Notes under the pieces: model-generated
What the model was told of the DNA's origin: nothing
The model's input: only the letters and a program-made list of their open reading frames with translations
Databases searched by the model: none
Position numbers and translations under genes: made by a program
Part shown: positions 27,453-38,038 of the stretch, piece after piece
How positions within the stretch are numbered: the stretch's first letter is position 1
Layout: every line of letters begins with the position of its first letter
Origin: Acinetobacter colistiniresistens
Lineage (GTDB): Bacteria > Pseudomonadota > Gammaproteobacteria > Pseudomonadales > Moraxellaceae
Reading direction: 5' to 3'
Length of the DNA: 64,000 bases
Assembly (NCBI RefSeq): GCF_000413935.1
Contig: NZ_KE340383.1
Span: 1-64,000 of the forward strand

Positions 27453-29168
27453 ATGCCACATGATGTTGATTTAATTATATTACTTGCTGTTGGTTTTGGT
27501 ATGGCCCTTATTTTTGGCTATATCGCAGCACGTTTACGCTTACCTCCTTTGATTGGTTATCTCGTTGCCGGCATTATTATTAGTCCAAATACGCCTGGTG
27601 TGGTCGGTGACATCCAACTCGCTAACCAATTGGCTGAACTCGGGGTCATGTTCCTCATGTTCGGCGTAGGGATGCACTTCTCTCTCAAAGATCTACTCCA
27701 AGTACGTCGTATTGCCTTACCTGGCGCCATTTTGCAAATTGCGGTTGCAACACTGCTCGGTATTGGCGTGTCCATGTTTTGGGGCTGGAGCTTTGGCTCA
27801 GCGTTAATCTTTGGCCTAAGCTTATCCTGTGCCAGTACTGTGGTGCTCCTGAAGGCATTGGGAGATCGCGGTTTACTTGACTCGGTGAACGGAAAAATTG
27901 CGGTCGGTTGGCTCTTGGTTGAAGATCTGGTGATGGTTCTGGCCTTGGTGCTTTTACCTGCAACAGCCGTGTTACTTGGCGGACAAGCACTGCCGGGCAC
28001 AGATACTTCACAAAGTATCTGGATGACGATTGGCATCACCTTGCTTAAAGTCACAGGCTTTATTGCCTTTATGCTGATTATTGGTAAACGCTTAGTACCA
28101 ATGATCATGCAATTCGTGGCACGTTTAGGTTCGCGTGAACTGTTCACCCTTACTGTCGTTGCCGCTGCAGTATCCATTGCCTACGGTTCTTATGCCGTGT
28201 TTGGGGTTTCAATGGCACTTGGCGCGTTCTTTGCCGGAATGGTGGTCAAAGAATCTGATTTTAGTCACCGTGCCGAAGAAGAAACCCTACCCTTACGTGA
28301 AATCTTCGCGATTCTATTCTTTGTTTCGGTTGGCATGCTGTTTGACCCAAGCATTTTAGTTGAAGAACCATTACGTATTTTAGCCGTGGTTGCCATCATC
28401 ATGGTCGGCAAAACACTAGCGGCAATGGCTTTGGTGCTGTTCTTCCGCTATCCGATCAATACCGCCCTGACCGTTGGTGCCAGCTTGGCACAAATTGGGG
28501 AATTCTCCTTTATCTTGGCGACACTCGGCTTATCCTTAGGTTTATTAACCCCTGATGCACAAAACCTGATTCTTGCAGGCGCATTGTTCTCGATTACCCT
28601 AAACTCATTTGTGTTCTCTGCGATTGAGCCTGTGCAACGCTGGATTCGTGAGCGCTCGCATTTGGCGCGTATGTTAGAACGTAGTGGTGACCCACTGGCC
28701 ATGTTACCCGATGAGGTCGATCAGGCTTACCTGCGCGATCAGGTGGTCATTATCGGCTATGGTGGCGTTGGTCGCCGTATCAGCGAAAATCTGATGCAAC
28801 AGAATATCAAAGTGGTGATTGCCGAAGAAAATCGTGAAATCGTTGAAAAATTGCGTGCTGAAGGTATTGCTGCTGTGAGTGGTGAGGCAACCGAACCGAA
28901 TGTCTTGATTCAAGCCCACATTCAACATGCTCGTCTGCTGGTGATTTCACCAATGGATATTTTGGATATTCATCGTATTGTCGATATTTCCAAACAGCTT
29001 AATCCTGAAATTCAGGTGTTGATCTGTGCAGAAAGTAAAGAAGAAGCGGTGGTGATTCGAGAAGAAAATATTGGTGAAGTCTTCTATGCCAAAGAAGAAA
29101 TGGCCAAGAATATGAGTCATCATATTCTGAACCAGATCGAATTGGCACATCAGTCAGAAGCCCACTAG
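27453..29168 (+). CDS. ybaL: CPA2 family cation:proton antiporter (YbaL/KefB-like)
   Basis: A 571-residue inner-membrane protein with about 12 transmembrane helices (residues 5-390) of the Na+/H+ exchanger fold. A cytoplasmic TrkA-N (RCK) domain from about 430 has the nucleotide-binding IIGYGGVGRRI motif. The domain order and the absence of a TrkA-C domain fit the YbaL subfamily of putative K+ efflux transporters. AAGGAG precedes ATG by 6 bases. Its regulator and substrate are unproven. It is monocistronic. Confidence 0.9.
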   Translation: MPHDVDLIILLAVGFGMALIFGYIAARLRLPPLIGYLVAGIIISPNTPGVVGDIQLANQLAELGVMFLMFGVGMHFSLKDLLQVRRIALPGAILQIAVATLLGIGVSMFWGWSFGSALIFGLSLSCASTVVLLKALGDRGLLDSVNGKIAVGWLLVEDLVMVLALVLLPATAVLLGGQALPGTDTSQSIWMTIGITLLKVTGFIAFMLIIGKRLVPMIMQFVARLGSRELFTLTVVAAAVSIAYGSYAVFGVSMALGAFFAGMVVKESDFSHRAEEETLPLREIFAILFFVSVGMLFDPSILVEEPLRILAVVAIIMVGKTLAAMALVLFFRYPINTALTVGASLAQIGEFSFILATLGLSLGLLTPDAQNLILAGALFSITLNSFVFSAIEPVQRWIRERSHLARMLERSGDPLAMLPDEVDQAYLRDQVVIIGYGGVGRRISENLMQQNIKVVIAEENREIVEKLRAEGIAAVSGEATEPNVLIQAHIQHARLLVISPMDILDIHRIVDISKQLNPEIQVLICAESKEEAVVIREENIGEVFYAKEEMAKNMSHHILNQIELAHQSEAH

Positions 29169-29183
29169 TTCATTTTGAAAGCA

Positions 29184-29216
29184 TAAAAAAAGCGTACTTC
29201 AAATACGCTTTTTTTA
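29184..29216. terminator. Bidirectional intrinsic terminator
   Basis: AAGCGTA and TACGCTT (29190-29196 with 29204-29210) are flanked by A/T runs between convergent genes. Confidence 0.88.
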
Positions 29217-29226
29217 TATCTTAGGA

Positions 29227-29508
29227 TTAGCTCAAATGAGTCGGCTGTTCGTCCATGACTTCCGCTTGCCATTGGTTCATCTGCTTTTCTAACAGACCGA
29301 ACAAAGCTGCCTGAATCATGTGTTGTGCAACCGTTGGGGTCTGATCGCCCAAAATCGCTTTCACTTCATCACTAAACTGAATTTTGACTAAAGGCTCATT
29401 TTCTTCAGAACCCGCATTGCGCAAAGCCAGCTCACCACCCTCGAGTTGAACCAATTCAAGAACGGCTTCTTGATTACCAAATAATTCTTTTAACTGTTGC
29501 ATTGACAT
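29227..29508 (-). CDS. Hypothetical small acidic protein
   Basis: A 93-residue acidic cytoplasmic protein. A beta-rich first half (LELVQLEGGELALRNAG, PLVKIQFSDEVKAIL) is followed by a helical second half. GGAGAAAATTT precedes ATG, which supports it as real. I do not recognise the family; the next minus-strand gene lies 103 bp upstream. Confidence 0.7.
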   Translation of the reverse strand: MSMQQLKELFGNQEAVLELVQLEGGELALRNAGSEENEPLVKIQFSDEVKAILGDQTPTVAQHMIQAALFGLLEKQMNQWQAEVMDEQPTHLS

Positions 29509-29611
29509 AAATTTTCTCCATGCTTCAACATGGTGGCAAAGTATTTTGCGCTCACGTCTTATTTATATAAGTACTGTTGGCAAAGATTTCAAGTCATCTT
29601 CAAGATTTGAC

Positions 29612-30115
29612 TTAGAACTCCACCATTTCATTACGAAAACCATCAATTAAATGACTTAACTCGCGATGCCATTCACGTAGAATTTTGGCATCAGGCAACC
29701 ACGCCTGTGGACTTTGTGTCACTTTAATAATCAGATTGGAAGAAGTCTCGTTTTCCGGTTCTGGCGCTGTTGGCTCAGGCGCATATTGGCACATACGATA
29801 AGCACGCTTCAATTCAGCCACAAAACCATCTTTTGCCAATTGCTGCAACACCAGCACCTCAGGTGACACCTGCCCTTTATCTGCCATGTGCTCTTCAATG
29901 GACTTAAAGGTTGGCTGTAAATCATTGAGACGGTAATAGCGTACCAATTCTTGTAAGAAAGCTAAAATTGCGCCATGTAAATGAAACACTGCTGCTTCAC
30001 GATAAGCTTGTGCCTGCTGGATATGTTCAGTTTGCTCCGCTTGTTGACATGCCAGACGAGCAAAATACAGTTTTTGATTGGTGCGATCAGCATGGTAACG
30101 AGCAACACGGGACAT
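29612..30115 (-). CDS. DUF6586-like hypothetical protein
   Basis: A 167-residue helical protein beginning SRVARYHADRTNQKLYFARL and continuing with a predicted four-helix bundle. It resembles the Pseudomonas/Acinetobacter family I recall as DUF6586; this is moderate confidence. The start at 30115 has AAGGA with good spacing, while the longer frame (34 residues more) has none. It is divergent from the EF-hand gene with 84 bp between the starts. Confidence 0.72.
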   Translation of the reverse strand: MSRVARYHADRTNQKLYFARLACQQAEQTEHIQQAQAYREAAVFHLHGAILAFLQELVRYYRLNDLQPTFKSIEEHMADKGQVSPEVLVLQQLAKDGFVAELKRAYRMCQYAPEPTAPEPENETSSNLIIKVTQSPQAWLPDAKILREWHRELSHLIDGFRNEMVEF

Positions 30116-30199
30116 AATATTTTCCTTCAAGATCCTTTCGCTTGGATAGCTTAAGATTAAATGCTTTAATGATAAAATCAATATCTTTTGAGCCTGCCC

Positions 30200-30544
30200 A
30201 TGCGTCATATTCAACAAGCCATACTGAGCTTAATATGCTGTATGGCTATTCCCGTCTCGCATAGCTGTGAACCTACTGCCTTGGATTGGGACAAGCTCTA
30301 TGCCGATTACGATCTCAATCATGATCAAATGATTGATCAAAATGAATGGAAACAACTGATTCACTTAAAAGACCAACCCGTTTCTTGGCAGAAAAAAGCA
30401 TTCGCAATTGACCCCAACCGAATGAAAATTTTTAAAGCACTCGATCAAGATCATAATGGTTTAATTGACCAACAAGAAATCAACAATATATATGGCTATT
30501 TCATCAATCCTTGTCTAGGCTGGGGTTCGACTTGGGGTAAATGA
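30200..30544 (+). CDS. Secreted EF-hand domain protein
   Basis: A 114-residue protein with a signal peptide (about 1-24, ending VSHSC) and two EF-hand loops: DYDLNHDQMIDQNE (about 37-50) and DQDHNGLIDQQE (about 86-97). Both have the Asp/Asn/Glu pattern at ligand positions 1, 3, 5 and 12, so Ca2+ binding is likely. The Cys of SHSC may be a lipobox but the preceding residues do not fit well. Partner and role are unknown. Confidence 0.82.
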   Translation: MRHIQQAILSLICCMAIPVSHSCEPTALDWDKLYADYDLNHDQMIDQNEWKQLIHLKDQPVSWQKKAFAIDPNRMKIFKALDQDHNGLIDQQEINNIYGYFINPCLGWGSTWGK

Positions 30545-30649
30545 GACAAGGTCCATGAGCGAATCTCAAGGGTTTTAAGCCCTTGTATAATCCGCTCGGC
30601 ACTTGGAGCGACAATTCGATAAAGCCGTATATTACTTGCGCATTTAAAC

Positions 30650-30895
30650 TTAAGCGTTATCTTCTGCTATTTTCACACGGATGCCATAACCTTTGACTTT
30701 CAAAGTATTGAGACCTTTCACTGCTTTGATCGCTTCACGTGGATTTGGCATTTCAACAAAGCCAAAGCCTTTGGACTTACCTGTTTCAGCATCTTTGACC
30801 ACCACGCAAGACTCGACTTTGCCATAGGCTTTGAATAAATCGAGAATCTCCGCATCAGTCACGCTACGATCTAAATTACGAACTAAAATTTTCAT
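30650..30895 (-). CDS. RNA recognition motif (RRM) RNA-binding protein
   Basis: An 81-residue single RRM domain. RNP2 is ILVRNL and RNP1 is KGFGFVEM; the helices between them follow the canonical beta-alpha-beta-beta-alpha-beta order. Such small RRM proteins occur in cyanobacteria and many proteobacteria, often cold-induced. AGG lies 9 bases before ATG at 30895; longer starts have no such site. Confidence 0.9.
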   Translation of the reverse strand: MKILVRNLDRSVTDAEILDLFKAYGKVESCVVVKDAETGKSKGFGFVEMPNPREAIKAVKGLNTLKVKGYGIRVKIAEDNA

Positions 30896-30985
30896 GCTAA
30901 AACCTAAAAGATGATTCATTCTGTCATGGAATAGTGCTGTATTTACTGCCCCACAACATCAATCAAGAAATTGAATCTGCTTAGT

Positions 30986-32965
30986 CTAATCGAAATCAAT
31001 GCCAAAACCTAAATTGATTGCGGTTTGATGCGAACGCTTGGCTTGCGCATAAGCACGTGGGACATCTCGATGGATCTGCGTATCCACTAAATGTTGAGGT
31101 AAATCATTCAGAAAATAGCTTTCTATTTTTCTACCCAGTTCATCATATTGATCATGTGACCATAAATTTAAATTTTGTTTGGTCAAAATCAATTCATTCT
31201 CGGCACGGGTTAAAGCCACGTACAGTACACGGCGTTCTTCTTCGACATCATCAAAATCACCTTGCGCGCGTGCATGTGGATATTGATTGGGAGAGACATG
31301 CGGTACATAACAGACTTTTTGTTCCGCCCCTTTGGCAGAGTGGATGGTAATCAACGTCACTAAATCTTGATCTGGGGTTTTATCAATTTCTGACACTGAA
31401 ATTGGATCGAGTACATATTCCTCCAAAAACTCTCCGAGTGAGCTATGCTTTCGTGCCAGTTGCTTGACCAGATCAAAGTCTTTGATCCGACGCGTCCAGT
31501 CTTTGGTTTTATAGTTATTTTCCAACTGCTCGTTCAAGGCATCCAAGGCCAGACCAATACAGGCTTCAACATGTTGCTGCAGCACATCCAGTTGCATCAA
31601 GATCAGAATTGCCTGTTGTGGCACTTTGCCATGTCGCTCTAATCGCTGACAACGTGCCTCAATATCAGGCAGTTGAATCAGCTCCTGTGCCAACTTGCTG
31701 GCACCAACATCCCCTACACCATCCCACAGCGTCAGAAAACGCATCCAGGCCAAGTCATCCTGCGGATTAACACTGACCCGGAGTAAGCTCAAAACATCTT
31801 TAACATGCGCTGATTCTAAAAGCTTCACCCCACCAATAAAGCGATAAGGGATATTCGCGGCAATTAAAGCCCCTTCCAAATAGCGACCACTAAAACCTGA
31901 GCGCAGTAACACCATATGTTCTGCCCAAGCTGCACCGTGCATATGGCGCCGATTCAAATCTTGGATAATCCAATTGGCCTCTTCAAACTCATTGCTCAGA
32001 ATATGCAGTTGTGGTTTTAAACCTGTGCCACGATAAGCTTGCAAATGCTTGTCATATTCAATCTGGCTTTGATCCAGCAACCAATTGGATAAATCTAAAA
32101 TGCCTTGCGTAGAACGATAGTTCATTTCTAGCGTCAAAACTTCGGCATCAGGTACACGTTCTTTAAAATGATGGATATTTTCAAAATCTGCACCACGGAA
32201 ACCGTAAATCGACTGTGCATCATCTCCTACACAAAACAGTTTCACCTTCCCCACCAAGGGCTGTAAGAGTGCCCATTGCAGAGGATTAGTATCCTGCATT
32301 TCATCGACCAATAGCGCCGAACAGAAACTGGTGACCCACTTCACCAACTCAGGTGAATTCTGCAAATGCACTGCCACGATAGACAGGATGTCATCATAAT
32401 CGAGAAAATTACGTTCTTGCTTACGTTGTTCGTATGCTTTCATCAACTCGGCAATCTGCGCCTTATACTCCACCGCTTGCGGTAATTGCTCAAGCAAAGC
32501 ATCCGACAATTTGGTTCTGGTATTACGCGCATAGGAGTATAGATCACACAATTCTGCTGCTTTAGGCAACACATTACCCTTATCTTTACCGCGCAACAGC
32601 CGGAACATCAGCAATTGATCATCTCGATCAATAATACTGAACTGACTCAGACCAAAAGCACCTGGGTTGCGACGTAATAGATACATACAGAAGGTATGAA
32701 AAGTTGAAGCACGCAAGCCTTTGGCCTGTGATCCCATATGCTGTTCAACACGGGTAACAATTTCACTGGCCGCCCGACGGGTAAAGGTCAAAATTTGAAT
32801 CTGCTGTGCAGGCAAGCCCTGATCAATTAAATAGGCGGCTCTGGCCACAATGGTCTTGGTTTTACCACAGCCTGCCCCTGCCAAAACCAGACAATTCTGT
32901 GCAGCCGTTGTGGCTGCTTGTTTTTGTTGTGGATTCAGTTCATCAATTAGCTTGGCAAGCGTCAT
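30986..32965 (-). CDS. UvrD/Rep family ATP-dependent DNA helicase
   Basis: A 659-residue superfamily 1A helicase. Walker A AGAGCGKT is near residue 30, then TFTRRAA, DEMQDTN (motif II), GDDAQSIYGFRG (motif III), LEMNYRST (motif IV), TIHSAKGAEQK (motif V) and VALTRAENEL (motif VI). It is close to E. coli Rep in length (673). It unwinds DNA with 3'-5' polarity by family inference. I started at ATG 32965; an in-frame TTG lies 12 bases upstream. The gene lies on its own between an RRM gene and hdeD. Confidence 0.92.
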   Translation of the reverse strand: MTLAKLIDELNPQQKQAATTAAQNCLVLAGAGCGKTKTIVARAAYLIDQGLPAQQIQILTFTRRAASEIVTRVEQHMGSQAKGLRASTFHTFCMYLLRRNPGAFGLSQFSIIDRDDQLLMFRLLRGKDKGNVLPKAAELCDLYSYARNTRTKLSDALLEQLPQAVEYKAQIAELMKAYEQRKQERNFLDYDDILSIVAVHLQNSPELVKWVTSFCSALLVDEMQDTNPLQWALLQPLVGKVKLFCVGDDAQSIYGFRGADFENIHHFKERVPDAEVLTLEMNYRSTQGILDLSNWLLDQSQIEYDKHLQAYRGTGLKPQLHILSNEFEEANWIIQDLNRRHMHGAAWAEHMVLLRSGFSGRYLEGALIAANIPYRFIGGVKLLESAHVKDVLSLLRVSVNPQDDLAWMRFLTLWDGVGDVGASKLAQELIQLPDIEARCQRLERHGKVPQQAILILMQLDVLQQHVEACIGLALDALNEQLENNYKTKDWTRRIKDFDLVKQLARKHSSLGEFLEEYVLDPISVSEIDKTPDQDLVTLITIHSAKGAEQKVCYVPHVSPNQYPHARAQGDFDDVEEERRVLYVALTRAENELILTKQNLNLWSHDQYDELGRKIESYFLNDLPQHLVDTQIHRDVPRAYAQAKRSHQTAINLGFGIDFD

Positions 32966-33029
32966 ACAATCGGTCAATTAGAAATGAATCGCTATTTTAG
33001 CAGACTCCAGCGATTGAATTGTTCTCGAC

Positions 33030-33063
33030 TACAAAAACAAAAAGAGCATGTAAATACATGCTC
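33030..33063 (-). terminator. hdeD terminator
   Basis: GAGCATGTA pairs with TACATGCTC (33044-33052 with 33055-33063). The minus-strand sequence after it is U-rich. Confidence 0.85.
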
Positions 33064-33082
33064 TCGGGTTTAAACCAAGACT

Positions 33083-33655
33083 TTAGACGGTGGTTGAACT
33101 ATGCGGCAACTGTTTGATTGCACCTGCAAAAGTAAGATAGTTAATCCCTTGGAACAAAATATCAATCGCAAGGAACATACCCAACACCCAAAATGGTGAA
33201 TCAGGCGAGGATAAAATCAGAATCCCGGTTAATAGAGTCAAGATCCCTGAAAATAGTACCCAGCCCCAACCTGAAATCGGTCTTAAAATAAAGGCATTCA
33301 CAGTACGAATAATTCCGGCAACAATTAAGGCAATGGCCAAGAAACTGGTGAGTACCACCGCAGTAATCACCGGTGTGGTAAAGGCAAAATAACCTGCGGC
33401 CAGATACAACACACCAAATAGGGCCCACAACCAACGTGTGCCCCCTTTAAACACCATAAATGCAGCCACAAAATGCAGAATACCGCCCAACATCATCAGC
33501 ACACCAAACAACAAGACTGCTGATAATGTCGCAAAGGGTAAAGCGGCTAAAAGAACCAAGCCGAAAATCACCAATAATACGCCTAAAAGCAGATACCATT
33601 TACGATCAGCGTGCAGCTGGTTGCGAATCAGATCATTACCCACTGTTTTCATCAT
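33083..33655 (-). CDS. hdeD: HdeD family acid-resistance membrane protein (DUF308)
   Basis: A 190-residue inner-membrane protein with six transmembrane helices arranged as three hairpins, the DUF308/HdeD pattern (LLVIFGLVLLAALPFAT, MLGGILHFVAAFMVFKG, GILTLLTGILIL). E. coli HdeD is needed for acid resistance at high cell density; the role here is inferred from the family. Either of two adjacent ATG codons may be used. It has its own terminator. Confidence 0.88.
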   Translation of the reverse strand: MMKTVGNDLIRNQLHADRKWYLLLGVLLVIFGLVLLAALPFATLSAVLLFGVLMMLGGILHFVAAFMVFKGGTRWLWALFGVLYLAAGYFAFTTPVITAVVLTSFLAIALIVAGIIRTVNAFILRPISGWGWVLFSGILTLLTGILILSSPDSPFWVLGMFLAIDILFQGINYLTFAGAIKQLPHSSTTV

Positions 33656-33831
33656 TATTTACTCTTTTATCATCAATGTTATATCTCTATATTGATCGTG
33701 TTTATCCGCAAGTTCTGTATAAGGCATGTTGAAAATTAATGACGGAATGTCAGAAAACAAGTGTTTTATTTGATCTTTTTCCAGCTGAATGATGTTGCAA
33801 AGATATGGATAAGTCGAAACTTATCCACAAT

Positions 33832-34590
33832 TTATTTAATCCAGCCAATTTCTTTTGCCGTAAGTGTACCAATAAGCGTCTGTTCTAAATCATCAGGCAT
33901 TTTACTTTTATGTTCGGACAGTGGAATCCGTCCACCCATAATTTCAGCTTCGGTTTGTGGATATCGGGGTTGTTTGCTGACCTGCGCGTAACCCATCGGG
34001 AAAATCGGCTCGCCATTGGCTAAGTTATATTTGTCAGTCGCGCCAAAACCATGCAGTAACTCATGTACCAATACCACATTGTTTTGTTGGGTCTGTTTTG
34101 CTGAGGCAAATAAATTAACAGATCCGATTCGCCCACGTTCCAACGCAGTGGAATGCTTGAGTTCCCGACTTTGCTTCGGATCATAGTAATTCAGATACAG
34201 GGTTAAACTTGGCGAGCCATCGATCGATTGATGTTGTTTCCATGCATAGAATCTAAATTTTAAACTCCATAGAATATTATTCAGAATACTGGATTGCTCT
34301 GACATCTTCGGCGGTGCTTGATTTAACTCACGCCCGATTTCAATGATAAAATAGCTGCTCTGTCCGCGATATTGCTGACTATTTTTTTCCAGATATTGTT
34401 TCACCCCAACAAAATCATCTTGCTGTAAGTGCTGGATATACTGTTGCGTAGCAGCTAAACCATCGGCATTAATCGGATGCAGTAGAACACGAATCGGCTG
34501 ATTCCAATCCTGATTCTGATCCCGATAGGCATTGATCGCAACAATCAACAACAACACCAATAAGCATGCAACTCGGATATTTTTCCACAT
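33832..34590 (-). CDS. Membrane-anchored metzincin-like metalloprotease
   Basis: A 252-residue protein with a single N-terminal hydrophobic anchor (VACLLVLLLIVAINAY, about 6-21), placing the rest in the periplasm. The active-site motif HELLHGFGATD near residue 190 fits HExxHxxGxxD, the Asp-type metzincin signature seen in snapalysin-like proteases. A downstream FPMGYA may be the Met-turn. GGGGGAG precedes ATG. No named family is recognisable to me. It lies downstream of topA on the same strand, beyond a terminator. Confidence 0.72.
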   Translation of the reverse strand: MWKNIRVACLLVLLLIVAINAYRDQNQDWNQPIRVLLHPINADGLAATQQYIQHLQQDDFVGVKQYLEKNSQQYRGQSSYFIIEIGRELNQAPPKMSEQSSILNNILWSLKFRFYAWKQHQSIDGSPSLTLYLNYYDPKQSRELKHSTALERGRIGSVNLFASAKQTQQNNVVLVHELLHGFGATDKYNLANGEPIFPMGYAQVSKQPRYPQTEAEIMGGRIPLSEHKSKMPDDLEQTLIGTLTAKEIGWIK

Positions 34591-34635
34591 GTTGCTCCCC
34601 CAATTTAAAAATCATTGTTGTTTTTCTTTCTTCAA

Positions 34636-34665
34636 TAAAAAATGCCAGCAATCGCCAGCATTTTT
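34636..34665 (-). terminator. topA terminator
   Basis: AAAAAATGC and GCATTTTTT pair around a 12-base loop, just past the topA stop codon, giving U-runs on both strands. Confidence 0.7.
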
Positions 34666-34679
34666 TCAAACTTAAAGGG

Positions 34680-37319
34680 TTAAGCCTCTACCCATTTTCC
34701 ATCTTGGAACACCAGACTCCACTTGGTTTGTTTACCTTCAGCCGTCTCTGAGCCCACATATTGCGCTTGGTTCTTACGGCTGAATTTCACGACCGTTGGG
34801 TTGCCTTCAGGATCCACATCGGGTGCTTGTAACAAGAACTGATATTTCGGATCAAGTTGCTCTGCCACACTGCGTAGTTCAGCGACCTTCGGTGCACGTG
34901 TTTCACGAATTTTCGGGAATTTGCTTGCAGCCAAGAATAACCCTGCCGCACCATCACGTAACACAAAGAAATCATCATGTTTAGCAGAACGGAGATGTTC
35001 CATTTTGATTGGATCCACACGTGGCGGTGCAGGTTGCCCACTCTTCAATACTTTACGGGTATTGTCACAGCTTGAACAAGCGAAATACGGACCAAAACGC
35101 CCTGTCTTCAACTGCATTTCACCATCACATTTATCACATGGAATGGTAGGACCATCATAGCCCTTGATCTTGAATTCGCCTTCTTCAACTTCGTAGCCAT
35201 CACAATCTGGATTATTACCACAGACATGTAATTTACGACCACCATCAACTACATAGCTGTCCATTGCGGTACCGCACTTAGGACAACGGTGTTTCGACAT
35301 GAGGTCGGCCGTTTCAGCGCCATCATCATCAGACAAAGCAGCCAAAGACTCGACTGGGGTTAAGTTGAGGGTGCCTTTACACCGTTCTTTCGGTGGCAAG
35401 TTATAACCTGAGCAACCCAAGAATACGCCTGTCGTACCAGTACGCACCTGCATTGGACGTGAACATTCAGGACACGGCACATCCGGCACTTCCACAGGCT
35501 GATTGCGACGCATGCCGCTTTCACCCTGTGCATTGGTTAAACGATTTTTGAAATCACCGTAAAACGTATCCAACAGCTCTTTCCAGTTTCGCTCACCCAT
35601 CGCGACACGGTCGAGCTGACCTTCTAAATCCGCAGTAAATGCATAATTCATCAGGTTATTAAAACTTTCATCCAGACGGTCAGTGACAATCTCACCCATC
35701 TTCTCAGCAAAGAGACGACGGTTTTCCAGTTTGACGTAACCACGTTCTTGAATGGTCGAGATAATCGCCGCATAAGTTGACGGACGACCAATGCCTTTCT
35801 TCTCTAATTCTTTCACCAAAGACGCTTCGGTAAAACGCGCAGGTGGCTTGGTAAAATGCTGACTTGGATCAAGTTTTTCCAGCTTAAGCACTTCACCCAC
35901 CTTCACTGCAGGCAGTAAAATATCATCATCGGACTTGTTGGCCCCACGCACGCGGGTAAAGCCATCAAATACCAAGGTACGGCCTTTGGCTTTTAACTCA
36001 ACATTTGATGCTTCAACCGTTAAGGTTGAAGACAGATATTCAGCTGGTGTCATTTGGCAAGCAACAAACTGACGCCAAATCAAATCATATAAACGCTGTG
36101 CATCGCGCTCTACGCCAGCCAGCTTGTCACCAGTTAAGCCAACATCAGATGGGCGAATCGCTTCATGGGCTTCTTGTGCCCCCGCCTTATTGCCGTAACG
36201 ATTTGGCTTGGCTGGTAAGTATTTATCACCAAAGTTTTGCTGAATATGATTACGCACCATATTCACGGCGTCATCGCTCAAAAACGTTGAGTCGGTACGC
36301 ATATAAGTAATAAAACCACCTTCATACAAACGCTGCGCCAACATCATGGTTTTCTTGACTGAGAAACCTAAGCGTGTACTGGCCGCTTGTTGTAAGGTTG
36401 AAGTGATATACGGTGCACTTGGATTAACCTTAGTTGGTTTATCTTCGCGTAATGCAACTTTATATTCCGCATCTTTTAATACGTTTAGTAACGCATCAGT
36501 TTCTGCTTTATTTTTTAGTTTAAGGGTTTTGCCCGCTTGCTTAACCGCTTCAAGGCGAATGTCATCTTTCTTGGAAATAGTGTCTGCAAACACTTGCCAG
36601 TATTCTTCAGGGATAAAGGCACGGATTTCACGTTCACGCTCGACCACCAGTTTCACTGCAACCGATTGCACACGACCTGCCGATAAACCACGGGCAATCT
36701 TTTCCCAGAGTAATGGCGAGACCATAAAGCCCACTACGCGATCAAGGAAACGGCGTGCTTGCTGTGCATTAACTCGGTTTAAATCGAGGCGTGTTGGCTG
36801 TTTAAACGCTTCTTGAATGGCATTTTTGGTAATTTCGTTAAACACCACACGGTGATAACGACTGTCATCGCCACCAATCACTTCTCTTAAATGCCAAGCA
36901 ATGGCTTCCCCTTCTCTATCCAAATCCGTTGCGAGATAGATGGCATCGGCATCTTTGGCGAGTTTTTTGAGTTCGGCAACCACATGTTCTTTGCCTGGCA
37001 GTACTTCATAATGCGCAATCCAGTCATGCTCTGGATCAACCCCCATACGGTTGATGAGTGCAGACTGTGCTTTTTCAGCCTTCTGTTCATCGGTCAGTTT
37101 GGCGCGAGTTGCAGGCTTCTTTTCAGTGGATTTTGCCCCGCCTCCTGTAGGTAAGTCACGTACATGCCCTACAGATGACTTCACCACGAATTGTGAACCC
37201 AAATATTTATTAATTGTTTTCGCTTTTGCAGGCGACTCCACAATCACTAAGGCACGTTTCTTTGCAGCAGATGCGGGAGCTGCTGTGCTTTCTGAAGCAG
37301 AGCGTGGAGTTTTCGCCAT
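34680..37319 (-). CDS. topA: DNA topoisomerase I (type IA)
   Basis: An 879-residue enzyme that relaxes negative supercoils through a 5'-phosphotyrosine intermediate. The Toprim domain ([16 protein letters not shown] near residue 27 to the [13 protein letters not shown] motif) is followed by the catalytic Tyr in [11 protein letters not shown]-terminal zinc ribbons follow ([24 protein letters not shown]...CSSC), then a lysine-rich C-terminal repeat. The N-terminal ~22 residues are an Ala/Ser-rich extension not seen in E. coli. AGGAAAAACG lies upstream. Confidence 0.97.
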   Translation of the reverse strand: MAKTPRSASESTAAPASAAKKRALVIVESPAKAKTINKYLGSQFVVKSSVGHVRDLPTGGGAKSTEKKPATRAKLTDEQKAEKAQSALINRMGVDPEHDWIAHYEVLPGKEHVVAELKKLAKDADAIYLATDLDREGEAIAWHLREVIGGDDSRYHRVVFNEITKNAIQEAFKQPTRLDLNRVNAQQARRFLDRVVGFMVSPLLWEKIARGLSAGRVQSVAVKLVVEREREIRAFIPEEYWQVFADTISKKDDIRLEAVKQAGKTLKLKNKAETDALLNVLKDAEYKVALREDKPTKVNPSAPYITSTLQQAASTRLGFSVKKTMMLAQRLYEGGFITYMRTDSTFLSDDAVNMVRNHIQQNFGDKYLPAKPNRYGNKAGAQEAHEAIRPSDVGLTGDKLAGVERDAQRLYDLIWRQFVACQMTPAEYLSSTLTVEASNVELKAKGRTLVFDGFTRVRGANKSDDDILLPAVKVGEVLKLEKLDPSQHFTKPPARFTEASLVKELEKKGIGRPSTYAAIISTIQERGYVKLENRRLFAEKMGEIVTDRLDESFNNLMNYAFTADLEGQLDRVAMGERNWKELLDTFYGDFKNRLTNAQGESGMRRNQPVEVPDVPCPECSRPMQVRTGTTGVFLGCSGYNLPPKERCKGTLNLTPVESLAALSDDDGAETADLMSKHRCPKCGTAMDSYVVDGGRKLHVCGNNPDCDGYEVEEGEFKIKGYDGPTIPCDKCDGEMQLKTGRFGPYFACSSCDNTRKVLKSGQPAPPRVDPIKMEHLRSAKHDDFFVLRDGAAGLFLAASKFPKIRETRAPKVAELRSVAEQLDPKYQFLLQAPDVDPEGNPTVVKFSRKNQAQYVGSETAEGKQTKWSLVFQDGKWVEA

Positions 37320-37352
37320 AATAAATCGTTTTTCCTGTGTTCAATCAAATAA

Positions 37353-37802
37353 TTAGCGTTGTGCTAGTTCATGTAAATAAGCTTTCATCGCTTCAAGCTG
37401 TGTGGCTTTTAAGTCAGTTTCTTCATCCCAATATAGCCCGACACAGTTTGCCTGCATATCAATAGCATAAACTCCTTTTAATGCAATGGTTAAATCATTA
37501 AATTTCTGATCACCTTGCACCACCTGAAGCTTGCCATCCACCACTCTTGCGCGCATTAAACTTAAACGAGCATCTGGAATCAATACACTATAATAGGCCA
37601 CCATGCTGGCACGCTTTTCCGAGGCCATTGGGATCTTGGTCCATTCTGGCGCGGCAATTAAACGTGGATGCAACCCCATCTTGCGAGCTTGATCGCGCAT
37701 CATGCCCAATGCTTTTTCTCGTGGGCTGACACGTAAGCCAAAAATTGAGCCAAGTACAAATAGTACAATCGCAACTGTGATCCAAATTCCAATATTACTC
37801 AT
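37353..37802 (-). CDS. Hypothetical membrane-anchored protein
   Basis: A 149-residue protein with one N-terminal transmembrane helix (IGIWITVAIVLFVLGSIFGL) followed by a basic and then mixed cytoplasmic domain (EKALGMMRDQARKMGLHPRLIAAPEW, YSVLIPDARLSLMRARVVDG). I do not recognise the family. It lies 33 bp upstream of topA on the same strand and may be co-transcribed. The start at 37802 was preferred over a TTG 12 bases upstream. Confidence 0.7.
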   Translation of the reverse strand: MSNIGIWITVAIVLFVLGSIFGLRVSPREKALGMMRDQARKMGLHPRLIAAPEWTKIPMASEKRASMVAYYSVLIPDARLSLMRARVVDGKLQVVQGDQKFNDLTIALKGVYAIDMQANCVGLYWDEETDLKATQLEAMKAYLHELAQR

Positions 37803-38038
37803 AAAGCTGTCCAAAACTTTCTTTTATTAGCGTTACATAAGTTGAATCCAAAAGGCAAGTTTTCCTTACATGTAGCTATTCAGGACATTGGTTTAAAATT
37901 CAAACTTGAATACATCGCCATAATCTAACCTTATTATTCTAAAGTTTAAAATATTATTCATATCTTAAATACATAATAAATACATCACTTAATTTTGACT
38001 GTAAATCATTCATCAAAATAATCACAGTTTGAATGACA

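Noticed and set aside
27557..28177. Long open frame (206 codons) on the minus strand
   Set aside because: It is opposite the CPA2 antiporter gene, whose transmembrane helices and nucleotide-binding domain are convincing. The antisense frame is biased and has no homology I can recognise.
36346..36816. Open frame of 156 codons on the plus strand
   Set aside because: Antisense to topA in a well-conserved part; a shadow frame.
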